This document shows positions 1-6,300 of a stretch of DNA of 64,000 bases, in pieces. This DNA is from a virus: IMG/VR virus record IMGVR_UViG_3300017917_005384, positions 1 through 64,000 of that record, one strand, 5' to 3'. The first letter of the stretch is position 1. Every line of letters starts with the position of its first letter. The position numbers were made by a program, and so were the translations under genes. The notes under the pieces were generated by a model. The model was not told where the DNA came from. It did no database searches and saw only the letters and a list, made by a program, of their open reading frames with translations.

Positions 1-123
1 TATTATTCCAATGGTCAATTAATGTGGAAAGGTCATTTTAAGAATGGTGAACAAGAGGGGTATTGGGAAAAGCGTTATTCCAATGGTCAATTAGAATGTA
101 AATCATTTCATGCTAGAATGTAA
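1..123 (+). CDS. MORN-repeat protein, 5' end cut by window
   Basis: The open frame runs from base 1 to a TAA at 121-123 and gives 40 residues of MORN-type repeats with the signatures NGQL, KGHF and GYWE. It ends in FHARM, close to the FYARM/FYAKM end of the paralogs downstream. MORN repeats are short beta-hairpin units. In small bacterial and phage proteins of this size no biochemical role is established, although some relatives are annotated as YwqK-type antitoxins. It is the first of seven such genes in the first 4.3 kb. Confidence 0.8.
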   Translation, partial: YYSNGQLMWKGHFKNGEQEGYWEKRYSNGQLECKSFHARM

Positions 124-135
124 ACCTGAATGGAT

Positions 136-378
136 ATGAATCAACGTAATGAACAAGGACAAAAACACGGTTATTGGGAAAACTATTATATCAATGGTAA
201 ATTATCCTATAAAGGTCATTATAAGAATGGTAAACGGGATGGTTATTGGGAAGGGTATAATTACAATGGTCAATTATGGAGGAAAGGTCATTATAAGGAT
301 GATGAAAAAGATGGTTATTGGGAAGACTATTGGTCTGATGGTCAATTAAATTATAAAGGATTTTATGCAAAAATGTAA
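136..378 (+). CDS. MORN-repeat small protein
   Basis: An 80-residue protein made almost wholly of three 23-residue MORN-like units (GYWExYYxNGQLxxKGHYKDG). It starts MNQRNEQGQ and ends FYAKM. An in-frame ATG six bases upstream (130) gives MDMNQRN. I chose 136 because the paralogs at 3900 and 4155 start with MNQRN. It lies 12 bases after the preceding MORN gene with no promoter between, so the two are probably co-transcribed. Function unknown. Confidence 0.8.
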   Translation: MNQRNEQGQKHGYWENYYINGKLSYKGHYKNGKRDGYWEGYNYNGQLWRKGHYKDDEKDGYWEDYWSDGQLNYKGFYAKM

Positions 379-384
379 ATCTGA

Positions 385-576
385 ATGGATATGAAACCAC
401 ATCAAAAAGCAAAAGATATTGTTGATAAATTTTATATTTTTAACCATCTTGGAAATAAACATGCTATTAAATGTGCATCAATTGCTGTTGAAGAAATTAT
501 GAATGCATTAGAAGAAAATGGCTCATGGAATTATGATTATTGGAATGAAGTAAAACAAGAAATTGAAAAACTATAA
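385..576 (+). CDS. Small conserved phage-type protein
   Basis: A 63-residue protein, alternative start at 391. It reads KAKDIVDKFY, then KHAIKCASIAVEEIMNAL, then YWNEVKQEIEKL. Short proteins with this pattern (a helix ending in CAxIAVEEI followed by YWxEVKxEIEKL) recur in Bacteroidota phages, from memory and without a search. It is predicted all-helical and has no known function. It begins seven bases after the MORN gene, sharing its transcript. Confidence 0.7.
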   Translation: MDMKPHQKAKDIVDKFYIFNHLGNKHAIKCASIAVEEIMNALEENGSWNYDYWNEVKQEIEKL

Positions 577-594
577 AGTAATACCTTTTAAAGA

Positions 595-619
595 GGCAAA
601 ATAATATTGTTATATTTAA
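595..619 (+). promoter_or_regulatory. Early-type promoter for the AT-hook gene
   Basis: GGCAAAA at 595 and TATATTTAA at 611, 16 nt start to start. The ATG at 638 follows 18 nt after the second box, leaving a short A-rich leader without a Shine-Dalgarno sequence. Confidence 0.65.
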
Positions 620-637
620 CGAAATAAAATAAACAAT

Positions 638-1330
638 ATGCCTAAAATTATAGAAAAACCACTTATTGTTAGTGGAGAACAATGCGGTAATTTTTTAGCA
701 TATGGTGAAATAGAACCAGAACTTCTTGTAACACCAGAAACACCATACTTTACTCGTGTATTACCAGCTCCATTTTTTTATGAAAAACGATTGTTTTTCT
801 TTTTAATTAAACGATACGAACCCGGAGAAAAATCCACTTTCCCTAATGGTGGGTTTGAAGTAAGAGATGAAGGTGGAGCATTTAGGTCATATGATTTAGA
901 TCAAGTAATTATTCATCCTCAAGTAATTAAACATAAAAAAACACTTGAAAAAATGGCTCGTCGAGCCGAAAAAGAACAAGTTAAACGTGAACGACAGCGT
1001 AAAAAAGTTGAACAACAATTTCAAAAATCAGAACAACCTAAAACAACAATAAGTACAGGAAAACGAGGCCGTCCACCACTTGATCCTGTAATTAAAGCAG
1101 CACGTGAAGCAGAAAAAGTATCTAAAGCCATTGTCTCTAAAGGGCACCGTGGGCGACCAAAAGGTACAGGTACACCTAAACCACCTAAACCAACAGTTGA
1201 TCCTAATCAACCTAAACGTAGAAGAGGTCGCCCTGCCTTGTCTCCAGAAGCAAGAGAAATGAAAGCCCAAGCTAAAATTGCAGTTTATTCTCGATCAAAG
1301 GGGTTAAGGGGAAGGCCTAAACGTAAGTAA
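638..1330 (+). CDS. Multi AT-hook protein
   Basis: A 230-residue protein. The N-terminal ~115 residues form an unrecognised acidic/aromatic domain. A basic coiled segment follows (residues ~108-130, rich in K, R, E). The tail carries four GRP-centred motifs: KRGRPPL, HRGRPKGTG, RRRGRPALS and LRGRPKRK. GRP cores flanked by basic residues are the AT-hook signature, which binds the minor groove of AT-rich DNA. In this AT-rich genome it could compact or silence DNA or act as a nucleoid-like transcription factor (inference). It has its own early-type promoter. Related hooks occur in the genes at 8426 and 53191. Confidence 0.75.
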   Translation: MPKIIEKPLIVSGEQCGNFLAYGEIEPELLVTPETPYFTRVLPAPFFYEKRLFFFLIKRYEPGEKSTFPNGGFEVRDEGGAFRSYDLDQVIIHPQVIKHKKTLEKMARRAEKEQVKRERQRKKVEQQFQKSEQPKTTISTGKRGRPPLDPVIKAAREAEKVSKAIVSKGHRGRPKGTGTPKPPKPTVDPNQPKRRRGRPALSPEAREMKAQAKIAVYSRSKGLRGRPKRK

Positions 1331-1332
1331 AA

Positions 1333-1357
1333 GGCAAAACTTTTTACGTAAATTTAT
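1333..1357 (+). promoter_or_regulatory. Early-type promoter for small membrane protein
   Basis: GGCAAAA at 1333 and TAAATTTAT at 1349, with the same 16-nt spacing as the others. It starts three bases after the AT-hook stop codon, so the stop region and promoter nearly overlap. The target ATG is at 1373. Confidence 0.6.
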
Positions 1358-1372
1358 TTTAAATAAATAACT

Positions 1373-1543
1373 ATGAAAACAAATACAATTATTAAAGGAA
1401 CCTATGCATTCTATATGGGATTCGCATTATCTCTATTTTTTGATGCTGGTTTAACTGACTGGCGCTGGTGGGCAATTGCGATACCAAGTATGCTTGTTAT
1501 GGAGTTATTAACTTCAAAGAATGAAGAAAATGAATCAATATAA
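1373..1543 (+). CDS. Small two-helix membrane protein
   Basis: A 56-residue protein starting MKTNTIIKG. Two hydrophobic stretches (about residues 11-24 and 33-46) are separated by LTDWRWW and could form a membrane hairpin. The tail is acidic. The last 14 bases overlap the start of the next MORN gene at 1530, so the pair is probably translationally coupled. A role in the host inner membrane, for example exclusion, is possible but only inferred. Confidence 0.65.
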   Translation: MKTNTIIKGTYAFYMGFALSLFFDAGLTDWRWWAIAIPSMLVMELLTSKNEENESI

Positions 1544-1844
1544 TGAAAAAGGAAACAGGGAAGGTTATTGGGAAGGATATTATTCCGATGATCAATTAAG
1601 TTGGAAGGGCCATTATAAGGATGGAGTAAAAGAGGGTTATTGGCAAAACTATTATACCAATGGTCAATTATCATGTAAAGGTCATTATAAGGATGGCGAA
1701 TATGAAGGTTATTGGGAAATGTATTATATCAATGGTCAATTAATGTATAAAGGTCATTATAAGAATGGTAAACCAGATGGTTATTGGGAAGGGTATTATG
1801 AGAATGGTCAATTATGTTATAAATCATTTTATGCCAGAATGTAA
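1530..1844 (+). CDS. MORN-repeat protein, four-unit version
   Basis: A 104-residue protein starting MNQYNEKGN. It contains four 23-residue MORN-like units, one more than most of its neighbours, and ends FYARM. An in-frame ATG at 1521 (MKKMNQY) is less likely because the paralogs begin at MNQ. The differing unit count shows in-frame gain or loss of a 69-bp module. Confidence 0.8.
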   Translation: MNQYNEKGNREGYWEGYYSDDQLSWKGHYKDGVKEGYWQNYYTNGQLSCKGHYKDGEYEGYWEMYYINGQLMYKGHYKNGKPDGYWEGYYENGQLCYKSFYARM

Positions 1845-1847
1845 AAA

Positions 1848-1872
1848 GGCAAAATTCTTATCTTATATTTAT
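1848..1872 (+). promoter_or_regulatory. Early-type promoter, duplicated copy A
   Basis: GGCAAAA at 1848 and TATATTTAT at 1864. The 25-bp core, with the spacer TTCTTATCT, is identical at 2139, 2742 and 4329, so promoter and flanks were duplicated as a block. It drives the repeat-protein gene at 1888. Confidence 0.65.
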
Positions 1873-1887
1873 ATAAAATAAAAAAAT

Positions 1888-2139
1888 ATGACAATCGCAC
1901 AACAACTCAAGATTAAAGAATTTCCTTTCGAGATTAATGATTCGCAAGGAAAATGTATCTATTACGAAAATTCCAGTGGGAATTGGTTTAAGCAGGAATA
2001 CGACGCGCAGGGCAACCAAATCTACTATGAAAATTCAGGGGGCACGATCATCGACAATCGCGCCAAAACCGAGTTCACAATGGACGAGATCGCAGCCAAG
2101 TTTGGCATTCCAGTTTCACAACTTAAAATCAAAAAATAG
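1888..2139 (+). CDS. EYDAQGN-repeat protein, short member
   Basis: An 83-residue protein with conserved ends and a repeat centre. The N-terminus is MTIAQQLKIKEFPFEI. The centre holds one full repeat unit (YYENSSGNWFKQEYDAQGN) and a partial one. The C-terminus reads TMDEIAAKFGIPVSQLKIKK, which looks like a small helical binding motif. Three larger paralogs lie at 4372, 6301 and 7745. The tandem units resemble YD/RHS-type repeats, but no toxin domain is attached. Function unknown. Confidence 0.75.
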   Translation: MTIAQQLKIKEFPFEINDSQGKCIYYENSSGNWFKQEYDAQGNQIYYENSGGTIIDNRAKTEFTMDEIAAKFGIPVSQLKIKK

Positions 2140-2163
2140 GCAAAATTCTTATCTTATATTTAT
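2139..2163 (+). promoter_or_regulatory. Early-type promoter, duplicated copy B
   Basis: GGCAAAA starts on the last base of the preceding TAG stop codon, and TATATTTAT starts at 2155. The core is identical to the copy at 1848. The target start at 2199 has a longer A-rich leader than usual. Confidence 0.65.
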
Positions 2164-2198
2164 ATAAATAAATAGTTAAACATTAAAAACAAAACAAA

Positions 2199-2426
2199 AT
2201 GACAAAGACAATTGTACTTGAACCTTCAACTAACACACACGCACTGACTGGTGTAACTGAAGTAGCTAACATTACTAGCTCAATTCTTAAAGTGAAAACA
2301 TCAGGCCCTTCTAAAGTGTTTCATGGTGAACATCACACTATTGGAATTGAAAGTGAAAATATAATCAAATATGTCCAGCAGGAACTAAACCCAGTAACAG
2401 GTAAGCTTCAGAATGCTTGGGACTAA
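2199..2426 (+). CDS. Hypothetical protein
   Basis: A 75-residue protein starting MTKTIVLEPSTNTHALTG. It has a central HGEHHTIGIES segment and ends LNPVTGKLQNAWD. No domain is recognised. It is monocistronic, with its own promoter upstream and a strong hairpin terminator 18 bases downstream. Confidence 0.65.
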   Translation: MTKTIVLEPSTNTHALTGVTEVANITSSILKVKTSGPSKVFHGEHHTIGIESENIIKYVQQELNPVTGKLQNAWD

Positions 2427-2443
2427 TTTAGATGAAAAAAAAG

Positions 2444-2475
2444 TGGGTGCTTAAAGGAGCACCCATTATTTTTTT
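2444..2475 (+). terminator. Rho-independent terminator
   Basis: An 8-bp perfect stem, TGGGTGCT (2444) with AGCACCCA (2458), a 6-nt loop and a following T-rich run. It ends the transcript of the gene at 2199. Confidence 0.85.
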
Positions 2476-2495
2476 AATTTATAGTGTTATAATGT

Positions 2496-2738
2496 ATGAA
2501 TCAATATAATGAAAAAGGGAATAGGGAAGGTTATTGGGAAGGGTATTGGTACAACGGTCAATTACGGGGGAAAGGTCATTATAAGGATGGTAAACATGAA
2601 GGTTATTGGGAATACTATTATTCCAATGGTCAATTAATACGGAAAGGTCATTATAAGGATGGAGCACCAGATGGTTATTGGGAAGAGTATCATTTAAATG
2701 GTCAATTATGGTATAAAGAATTTTATGCAAGAATGTAA
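2496..2738 (+). CDS. MORN-repeat small protein
   Basis: An 80-residue protein, MNQYNEKGN to FYARM, with three MORN-like units. It starts only 20 bases after the upstream terminator and no 16-nt-spaced promoter is visible, so it may depend on read-through or a weak internal promoter. Closest by eye to the genes at 1530 and 3646. Confidence 0.8.
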   Translation: MNQYNEKGNREGYWEGYWYNGQLRGKGHYKDGKHEGYWEYYYSNGQLIRKGHYKDGAPDGYWEEYHLNGQLWYKEFYARM

Positions 2739-2741
2739 AAA

Positions 2742-2766
2742 GGCAAAATTCTTATCTTATATTTAT
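2742..2766 (+). promoter_or_regulatory. Early-type promoter, duplicated copy C
   Basis: GGCAAAA at 2742 and TATATTTAT at 2758. It sits immediately after the stop codon of a MORN gene, the same arrangement as at 1848 and 4329. It drives the gene at 2797. Confidence 0.65.
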
Positions 2767-2796
2767 ATAAAATAAAAACAGTAAAATTAAAACAAA

Positions 2797-3546
2797 ATGA
2801 AAATTTACATCACAACATTTAATGAAGTTTATTTTGACACTGAACAAAATTCTATGGTTGGTTGTTCCAATTCTGAATTTCTTCGTTACCTAAAAGGTAT
2901 TCACACAAATCGTGAACGATTTATTAATCGTTATGTAAATGTGTTGCTTGAAAAACTTGAAAGTTTGAAAGAACATAGTATGGAAGATTATGATTGTATT
3001 AAAAAGTTTATTGACTTTTTGGTTGATAACTACAACGATGCTGTTTCTTTTTCATTTAAAGAATCTTTTGAACTAAATGAAAAACGAGAATTTCAAGCAC
3101 TAGTGTTTTCATCAATCAATATCGGTGAAATGATGCAAGAATTGGGTGCTACTCGTTATAAAACAGATGGTATCGAAGTTAAACACCGTCGATATGATGA
3201 TGATGGAAATGTTACTAATGAAGAAATGTACCACAATGTTTATGAAGTGTGGGAAGTGAATGGTGAAAAATTGGGAATTAATGAAAATCTTTACACAGTT
3301 AAATGCTGGTGTACTTCGACCAATAAAGAACATTGGTTGTGGATTGAAGATCAATACAAAGAAGATCCACTTGAAGCTATTGCATCTACTTTCCGAGTGC
3401 ATGAAAATATCATTCCTCATATCAAATGTTTGAAGCGACATGGTGATATTCTTTTAGCTGAAATGAATGAAGATGTCACACCAGAAGGTAATATTGTTCC
3501 ATTTACTAAGGAACTATATTTCAAACTATTAGTTGCTCAAAGTTGA
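2797..3546 (+). CDS. Hypothetical protein, 249 aa
   Basis: The largest early protein without a recognised domain. The N-terminus is MKIYITTFNEVYFDTEQNS. A helical, charged middle (residues ~20-90) is followed by a KTDGIEVKHRRYDDDGNV stretch and a possible beta segment, YTVKCWCTSTNKEHWLWIE. It lacks signal peptide and membrane segments and is probably cytoplasmic. Its own promoter precedes it and a GC-rich terminator follows, so it is expressed as a single unit. Confidence 0.75.
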   Translation: MKIYITTFNEVYFDTEQNSMVGCSNSEFLRYLKGIHTNRERFINRYVNVLLEKLESLKEHSMEDYDCIKKFIDFLVDNYNDAVSFSFKESFELNEKREFQALVFSSINIGEMMQELGATRYKTDGIEVKHRRYDDDGNVTNEEMYHNVYEVWEVNGEKLGINENLYTVKCWCTSTNKEHWLWIEDQYKEDPLEAIASTFRVHENIIPHIKCLKRHGDILLAEMNEDVTPEGNIVPFTKELYFKLLVAQS

Positions 3547-3564
3547 TGTTGTGATAATAAATGT

Positions 3565-3602
3565 AAAAAGCCCCTGATCGTTTAGAAAAGGGGCTTTTTT
3601 TA
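3565..3602 (+). terminator. Rho-independent terminator
   Basis: AAAAAGCCCCT pairs with AGGGGCTTTTT around a 13-nt loop. The A-run/T-run flanks suggest function in both directions. It ends the gene at 2797. Confidence 0.85.
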
Positions 3603-3605
3603 TTT

Positions 3606-3630
3606 GTCAAAACAACTATAATATATTTAT
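3606..3630 (+). promoter_or_regulatory. Early-type promoter for a MORN operon
   Basis: GTCAAAA at 3606, preceded by TTT so that TTTG is complete, and TATATTTAT at 3622. It drives three consecutive MORN genes starting at 3646, 3900 and 4155. Confidence 0.65.
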
Positions 3631-3645
3631 TAAAATTAATAAAAA

Positions 3646-3888
3646 ATGAATCAATATAACAAAAAAGGAAATCAAGAAGGTTATTGGGAACAATATTGGT
3701 TTAATGGTCGATTACGATGTAAAGGTCATTATAAGGATGGCAAAGCTGATGGTTACTGGGAAGACTATTATTCCAATGGTCAATTAATATGGAAAGGTCA
3801 TTATAACGATGGGGCACCAGATGGATATTGGGAAGTGTATTATGAGAATGGTCAATTAGAATTGAAAGAATTTTACGCAAAAATGTAA
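3646..3888 (+). CDS. MORN-repeat small protein
   Basis: An 80-residue protein, MNQYNKKGN to FYAKM, with three repeat units. It is the first gene of a three-gene MORN operon. It differs from its paralogs mostly at the variable positions flanking NGQL, the pattern expected of diversifying surface residues on a fixed scaffold. Confidence 0.8.
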   Translation: MNQYNKKGNQEGYWEQYWFNGRLRCKGHYKDGKADGYWEDYYSNGQLIWKGHYNDGAPDGYWEVYYENGQLELKEFYAKM

Positions 3889-3899
3889 ATTAGATTTAT

Positions 3900-4142
3900 A
3901 TGAATCAACGTAATGAGAAAGAAAATAGAGAAGGCTATTGGGAAGAGTATTACAACAATGGTCAATTAGATTATAAAGGGCATTATAAGGATGGTGTGCT
4001 AGATGGTTATTGGGAAAGATATTATTACAATGGTCAATTATGGCGGAAAGGTCATTATAAGGATGGCAAACGGGAAGGTTATTGGGAATTCTTTTATGAC
4101 AATGGTCAATTATACTATAAAGAATTTTTAGCAAGAATGTAA
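3900..4142 (+). CDS. MORN-repeat small protein
   Basis: An 80-residue protein, MNQRNEKEN to FLARM, with three units. It lies 11 bases after the previous MORN gene and 12 before the next. The MNQR start groups it with the genes at 136 and 4155 rather than with the MNQY group (1530, 2496, 3646), so at least two sub-lineages are interleaved. Confidence 0.8.
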   Translation: MNQRNEKENREGYWEEYYNNGQLDYKGHYKDGVLDGYWERYYYNGQLWRKGHYKDGKREGYWEFFYDNGQLYYKEFLARM

Positions 4143-4154
4143 ACCTGAATGTAT

Positions 4155-4325
4155 ATGAATCAACGTAATGAACAGGGACAAAAACATGGCTATTGGGAAG
4201 GGTATTATTCCGATGGCCAATTAAATTGGAAAGATCATTTTAAAGATGACAAAAAAGAGGGTTATTGGGAATCATATTTTTTCGATGGTCAATTACAGTA
4301 TAAAGAATTTTATGCAAGGATATAA
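4155..4325 (+). CDS. MORN-repeat protein, two-unit version
   Basis: A 56-residue protein, MNQRNEQGQ to FYARI, with only two repeat units. The repeats are decaying (KDHFKDDKK in place of KGHYKDGK). It may be an in-frame deletion product of a three-unit gene. Confidence 0.75.
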   Translation: MNQRNEQGQKHGYWEGYYSDGQLNWKDHFKDDKKEGYWESYFFDGQLQYKEFYARI

Positions 4326-4328
4326 AAA

Positions 4329-4353
4329 GGCAAAATTCTTATCTTATATTTAT
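4329..4353 (+). promoter_or_regulatory. Early-type promoter, duplicated copy D
   Basis: GGCAAAA at 4329 and TATATTTAT at 4345. As at 1848, it links a MORN gene to an EYDAQGN-repeat gene, so the MORN-promoter-repeat unit seems to have duplicated together. Confidence 0.65.
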
Positions 4354-4371
4354 ACAAATAAAATAAAAAAT

Positions 4372-4749
4372 ATGACAATCGCACAACAACTCAAGATTAA
4401 AGAATTTCCGTTCGAGATTAGGGATTCACATGGAAACTATATCTATTACGAAAATTCCAGGGGGAATTGGTTTAAGCATGAATACGACGCACAGGGCAAC
4501 CAAATCTACTACGAAACTTCCACTGGGTATTGGCACAAGGTTGAATACGATGCCGACGGCAGAAACATCTACTTCGAAAATTCAGCGGGGCATTGGTCCA
4601 AGCGAGAATACGATGCTCAAGGTAAAGAAATCTACTACGAAAACTCACGCGGTGAGGTCATCGACAAACGACCCAAAATCGAAATTACTATGGATGAAAT
4701 TGCAGCCAAGTTTGGCATTCCCGTTGAACAACTTAAAATCAAAAAATAG
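4372..4749 (+). CDS. EYDAQGN-repeat protein, three to four units
   Basis: A 125-residue protein starting MTIAQQLKIKEFPFEI and ending MDEIAAKFGIPVEQLKIKK. The centre has tandem units of about 21 residues (IYYENSxGxWxKxEYDAQG). The frame is open to 4246, but the conserved MTIAQQ start and the promoter at 4329 fix the start at 4372. Function unknown. Confidence 0.8.
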   Translation: MTIAQQLKIKEFPFEIRDSHGNYIYYENSRGNWFKHEYDAQGNQIYYETSTGYWHKVEYDADGRNIYFENSAGHWSKREYDAQGKEIYYENSRGEVIDKRPKIEITMDEIAAKFGIPVEQLKIKK

Positions 4750-4773
4750 GCAAAACAAACAAACTATCTTTAT
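4749..4773 (+). promoter_or_regulatory. Early-type promoter for exported protein
   Basis: GGCAAAA starts on the last base of the TAG stop at 4749, and TATCTTTAT starts at 4765. The target ATG is at 4810. Confidence 0.55.
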
Positions 4774-4809
4774 ACAAATATCGACTGAAATTTTGAAAAT
4801 TTTAAAAGC

Positions 4810-5244
4810 ATGAAAAACATACTAGCAACAGCACTGCTCCTGATCGGACTACAAGCATTTGGACAGCAAATCACCCTCAAAGACGTGTTCGCCATTTATG
4901 ACTTGAGAGGCGACTCTATGGCAATTCTGAAGATAGTGAAAGATAGCGGGTTCGTTTTTGTTGGGCAGCCGTATGAGGAGAACCACGATTGCTTTATTCA
5001 CAAAAGTGCGGAAACGATGGTTGCCATGCAATGGGGAAAGAGGGTGGTTTATAACTTCAAGTCGCTTAGCCTATACCAATCATACGAAATCGGCCTAGCC
5101 CAAATGGGATACACCAATACCGGCCAATTATTAATTGAAAAAGATATGGTGTATCAGTACAAAAACGGCAATAGAGAAGCCTACTTAGTTAAGTTCAACT
5201 TGGGTGATCCTAAACAATCCTATGGGATTAGTTTGGCTGACTAG
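4810..5244 (+). CDS. Exported protein with signal peptide
   Basis: A 144-residue protein. The first ~19 residues (MKNILATALLLIGLQAFGQ) are a typical Sec signal peptide with likely cleavage after AFG or FGQ. The mature part is mixed alpha/beta and has no recognised domain. Codon use looks less AT-rich than its neighbours, which may mark a recent acquisition from a host. The product is probably periplasmic or on the cell surface during infection. Confidence 0.75.
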   Translation: MKNILATALLLIGLQAFGQQITLKDVFAIYDLRGDSMAILKIVKDSGFVFVGQPYEENHDCFIHKSAETMVAMQWGKRVVYNFKSLSLYQSYEIGLAQMGYTNTGQLLIEKDMVYQYKNGNREAYLVKFNLGDPKQSYGISLAD

Positions 5245-5282
5245 AACTATAAATTGAAAAGTATAAACCAAAAAAAAAAATA

Positions 5283-5307
5283 GGCAAAATAATTGTATTA
5301 TCTTTAT
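5283..5307 (+). promoter_or_regulatory. Early-type promoter
   Basis: GGCAAAA at 5283 and TATCTTTAT at 5299. It drives the 71-residue gene at 5324. Confidence 0.6.
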
Positions 5308-5323
5308 ACAAAGAAAATTAAAA

Positions 5324-5539
5324 ATGTTACATAAAGAAATTGAAAAAAACAACCGCAAGGTTCAAGTTTATCGTCAAAAAAGTCCGATACGAAATGGATA
5401 TGAGTATTTTTTACAAGTCCTCACAAAAGGTATGTTTGGCGATTGGGTTGTAAATGCTAATTACAAACAAAAGACTGAAATAAATTCTGAACAAGTTGCA
5501 GTAAGAATGGCTAATGAATTTTTAGAGGATACCATTTAG
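5324..5539 (+). CDS. Hypothetical protein, 71 aa
   Basis: Starts MLHKEIEKNNRKVQVYRQK and ends AVRMANEFLEDTI. Basic at the N-terminus, with a possible small beta-sheet followed by a helix. No family recognised. It is the last gene before a 260-base region of unusual composition. Confidence 0.65.
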   Translation: MLHKEIEKNNRKVQVYRQKSPIRNGYEYFLQVLTKGMFGDWVVNANYKQKTEINSEQVAVRMANEFLEDTI

Positions 5540-5800
5540 GGTTTCCGCTAACTCACCACCTCACAACCCGCACCCGGCGGAACCGGGTAGTAAAATACAA
5601 TAAATAAAATGAAATAAACACAAAATACTAAGGTCAACGAAGTATATTGGATGGTAAGTATATGCGTTTTTTGCGGGTTTTTTGTGGTTTTTAATGGGTT
5701 TTTTATGTGTGGGTGAGTGAGACGAAGGGTGTAGAACAAAAATAAAGGGTGGAAACAAGAATTTTTTGTATTGGGGGAGGATGAAGGAGGTACATATAGT
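5540..5800 (+). other. Non-coding region with hairpin and G/T-rich tract
   Basis: No convincing gene. The left part has a 6-bp hairpin, ACCCGG-CGGAA-CCGGGT (5572-5588). Nested or pseudoknot-like pairing is also possible: GGGTT at 5539 with AACCC at 5565, and TTCCGC at 5543 with GCGGAA at 5577. The right part (about 5660-5800) is G/T-rich on this strand, with many GGG runs, unlike the A/T-rich gaps elsewhere. An AAGGAGG sequence at 5784-5790 is one of the few strong ribosome-binding-like sites in the window. Confidence 0.5.
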
Positions 5801-5917
5801 ATGTGGAACGGGGGGTATATGTTGGATGTGTTTTTGTGTGATAGGGGTAGAAAAGTTACAGTGGCTACATCCTCTCTACTAAGGAAAAAAGTATATACTA
5901 GGGACTACACAAAATAG
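5801..5917 (+). CDS. Candidate small protein, 38 aa
   Basis: ATG at 5801 to TAG at 5915-5917, beginning MWNGGYMLDVFLCDRGRK. Two things support it: an AAGGAGG ribosome-binding-like site about 10 bases upstream, and an ending directly at the next GGCAAA promoter box, as the real genes around it do. The G-rich base composition and the absence of a 16-nt-spaced promoter count against it. Confidence 0.35.
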   Translation: MWNGGYMLDVFLCDRGRKVTVATSSLLRKKVYTRDYTK

Positions 5918-5941
5918 GCAAAGTTTTTTTATTATTTTTAT
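5917..5941 (+). promoter_or_regulatory. Early-type promoter for ArdA-like gene
   Basis: GGCAAAG at 5917 and TATTTTTAT at 5933. It drives the gene at 5961. Confidence 0.6.
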
Positions 5942-5960
5942 ACAAATGAAATAAAAAGTT

Positions 5961-6248
5961 ATGAATTCAAGAATGAACGAAGATGATTTTTTGCTGGAGA
6001 TGTATTCAAAAGCAACAGGTTATGAAGTACAAGACCTTGATATTAATGAAGTACAAAATGCTTTTTTTGGTACAGCATATAGTGAAGAAGAATTTGTAGA
6101 ACAACTAATGGAAGAACAAGGAGTACTAGATAAAATCCCAAACAATATTGTTATTGATTGGAAAAGAACATGGGAAGAGAATTTTAGCCACGACTATTGG
6201 ACTGCAGAAGCAGAAGATGGTACCATTTATTTCTTTCTTACAAATTAA
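5961..6248 (+). CDS. ArdA-like antirestriction candidate
   Basis: A 95-residue acidic protein. Residues ~36-95 read GTAYSEEEFVEQLMEEQG, then a helix, then HDYWTAEAEDGTIYFF. This resembles the C-terminal part of ArdA antirestriction proteins (pattern: G.Y.S.EDFAEE, a Gly-Leu-Leu-type turn, then a D-Y-x-x-x-DG-x-(V/I)-x-F end), which mimic DNA to block type I restriction enzymes. ArdA is usually ~165 residues, so this would be a single-domain version. The match is by eye; net acidity is consistent with DNA mimicry. It has its own early promoter, fitting a need immediately after injection. Confidence 0.5.
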   Translation: MNSRMNEDDFLLEMYSKATGYEVQDLDINEVQNAFFGTAYSEEEFVEQLMEEQGVLDKIPNNIVIDWKRTWEENFSHDYWTAEAEDGTIYFFLTN

Positions 6249-6254
6249 AAAATA

Positions 6255-6279
6255 GGCAAAATTTTTTTATTATTTTTAT
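6255..6279 (+). promoter_or_regulatory. Early-type promoter
   Basis: GGCAAAA at 6255 and TATTTTTAT at 6271. It drives the repeat-protein gene at 6301. Confidence 0.6.
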
Positions 6280-6300
6280 AGTAAGAAAATAAAAAAAGAT

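Noticed and set aside
2479-2730. Antisense open frames with repeated NNHLVLHPYNDLS-type sequence over MORN genes
   Set aside because: They are the reverse-frame shadow of the conserved MORN codons. No promoter or start context supports them.
4430-4813. Overlapping + strand frame within the EYDAQGN-repeat gene
   Set aside because: It follows the periodicity of the repeat DNA in another frame and lacks its own promoter. The same shadow occurs in the paralogs at 1888 and 6301.
5548-5758. Antisense frames in the G-rich gap
   Set aside because: Low-complexity, proline/lysine-rich translations with no start context.
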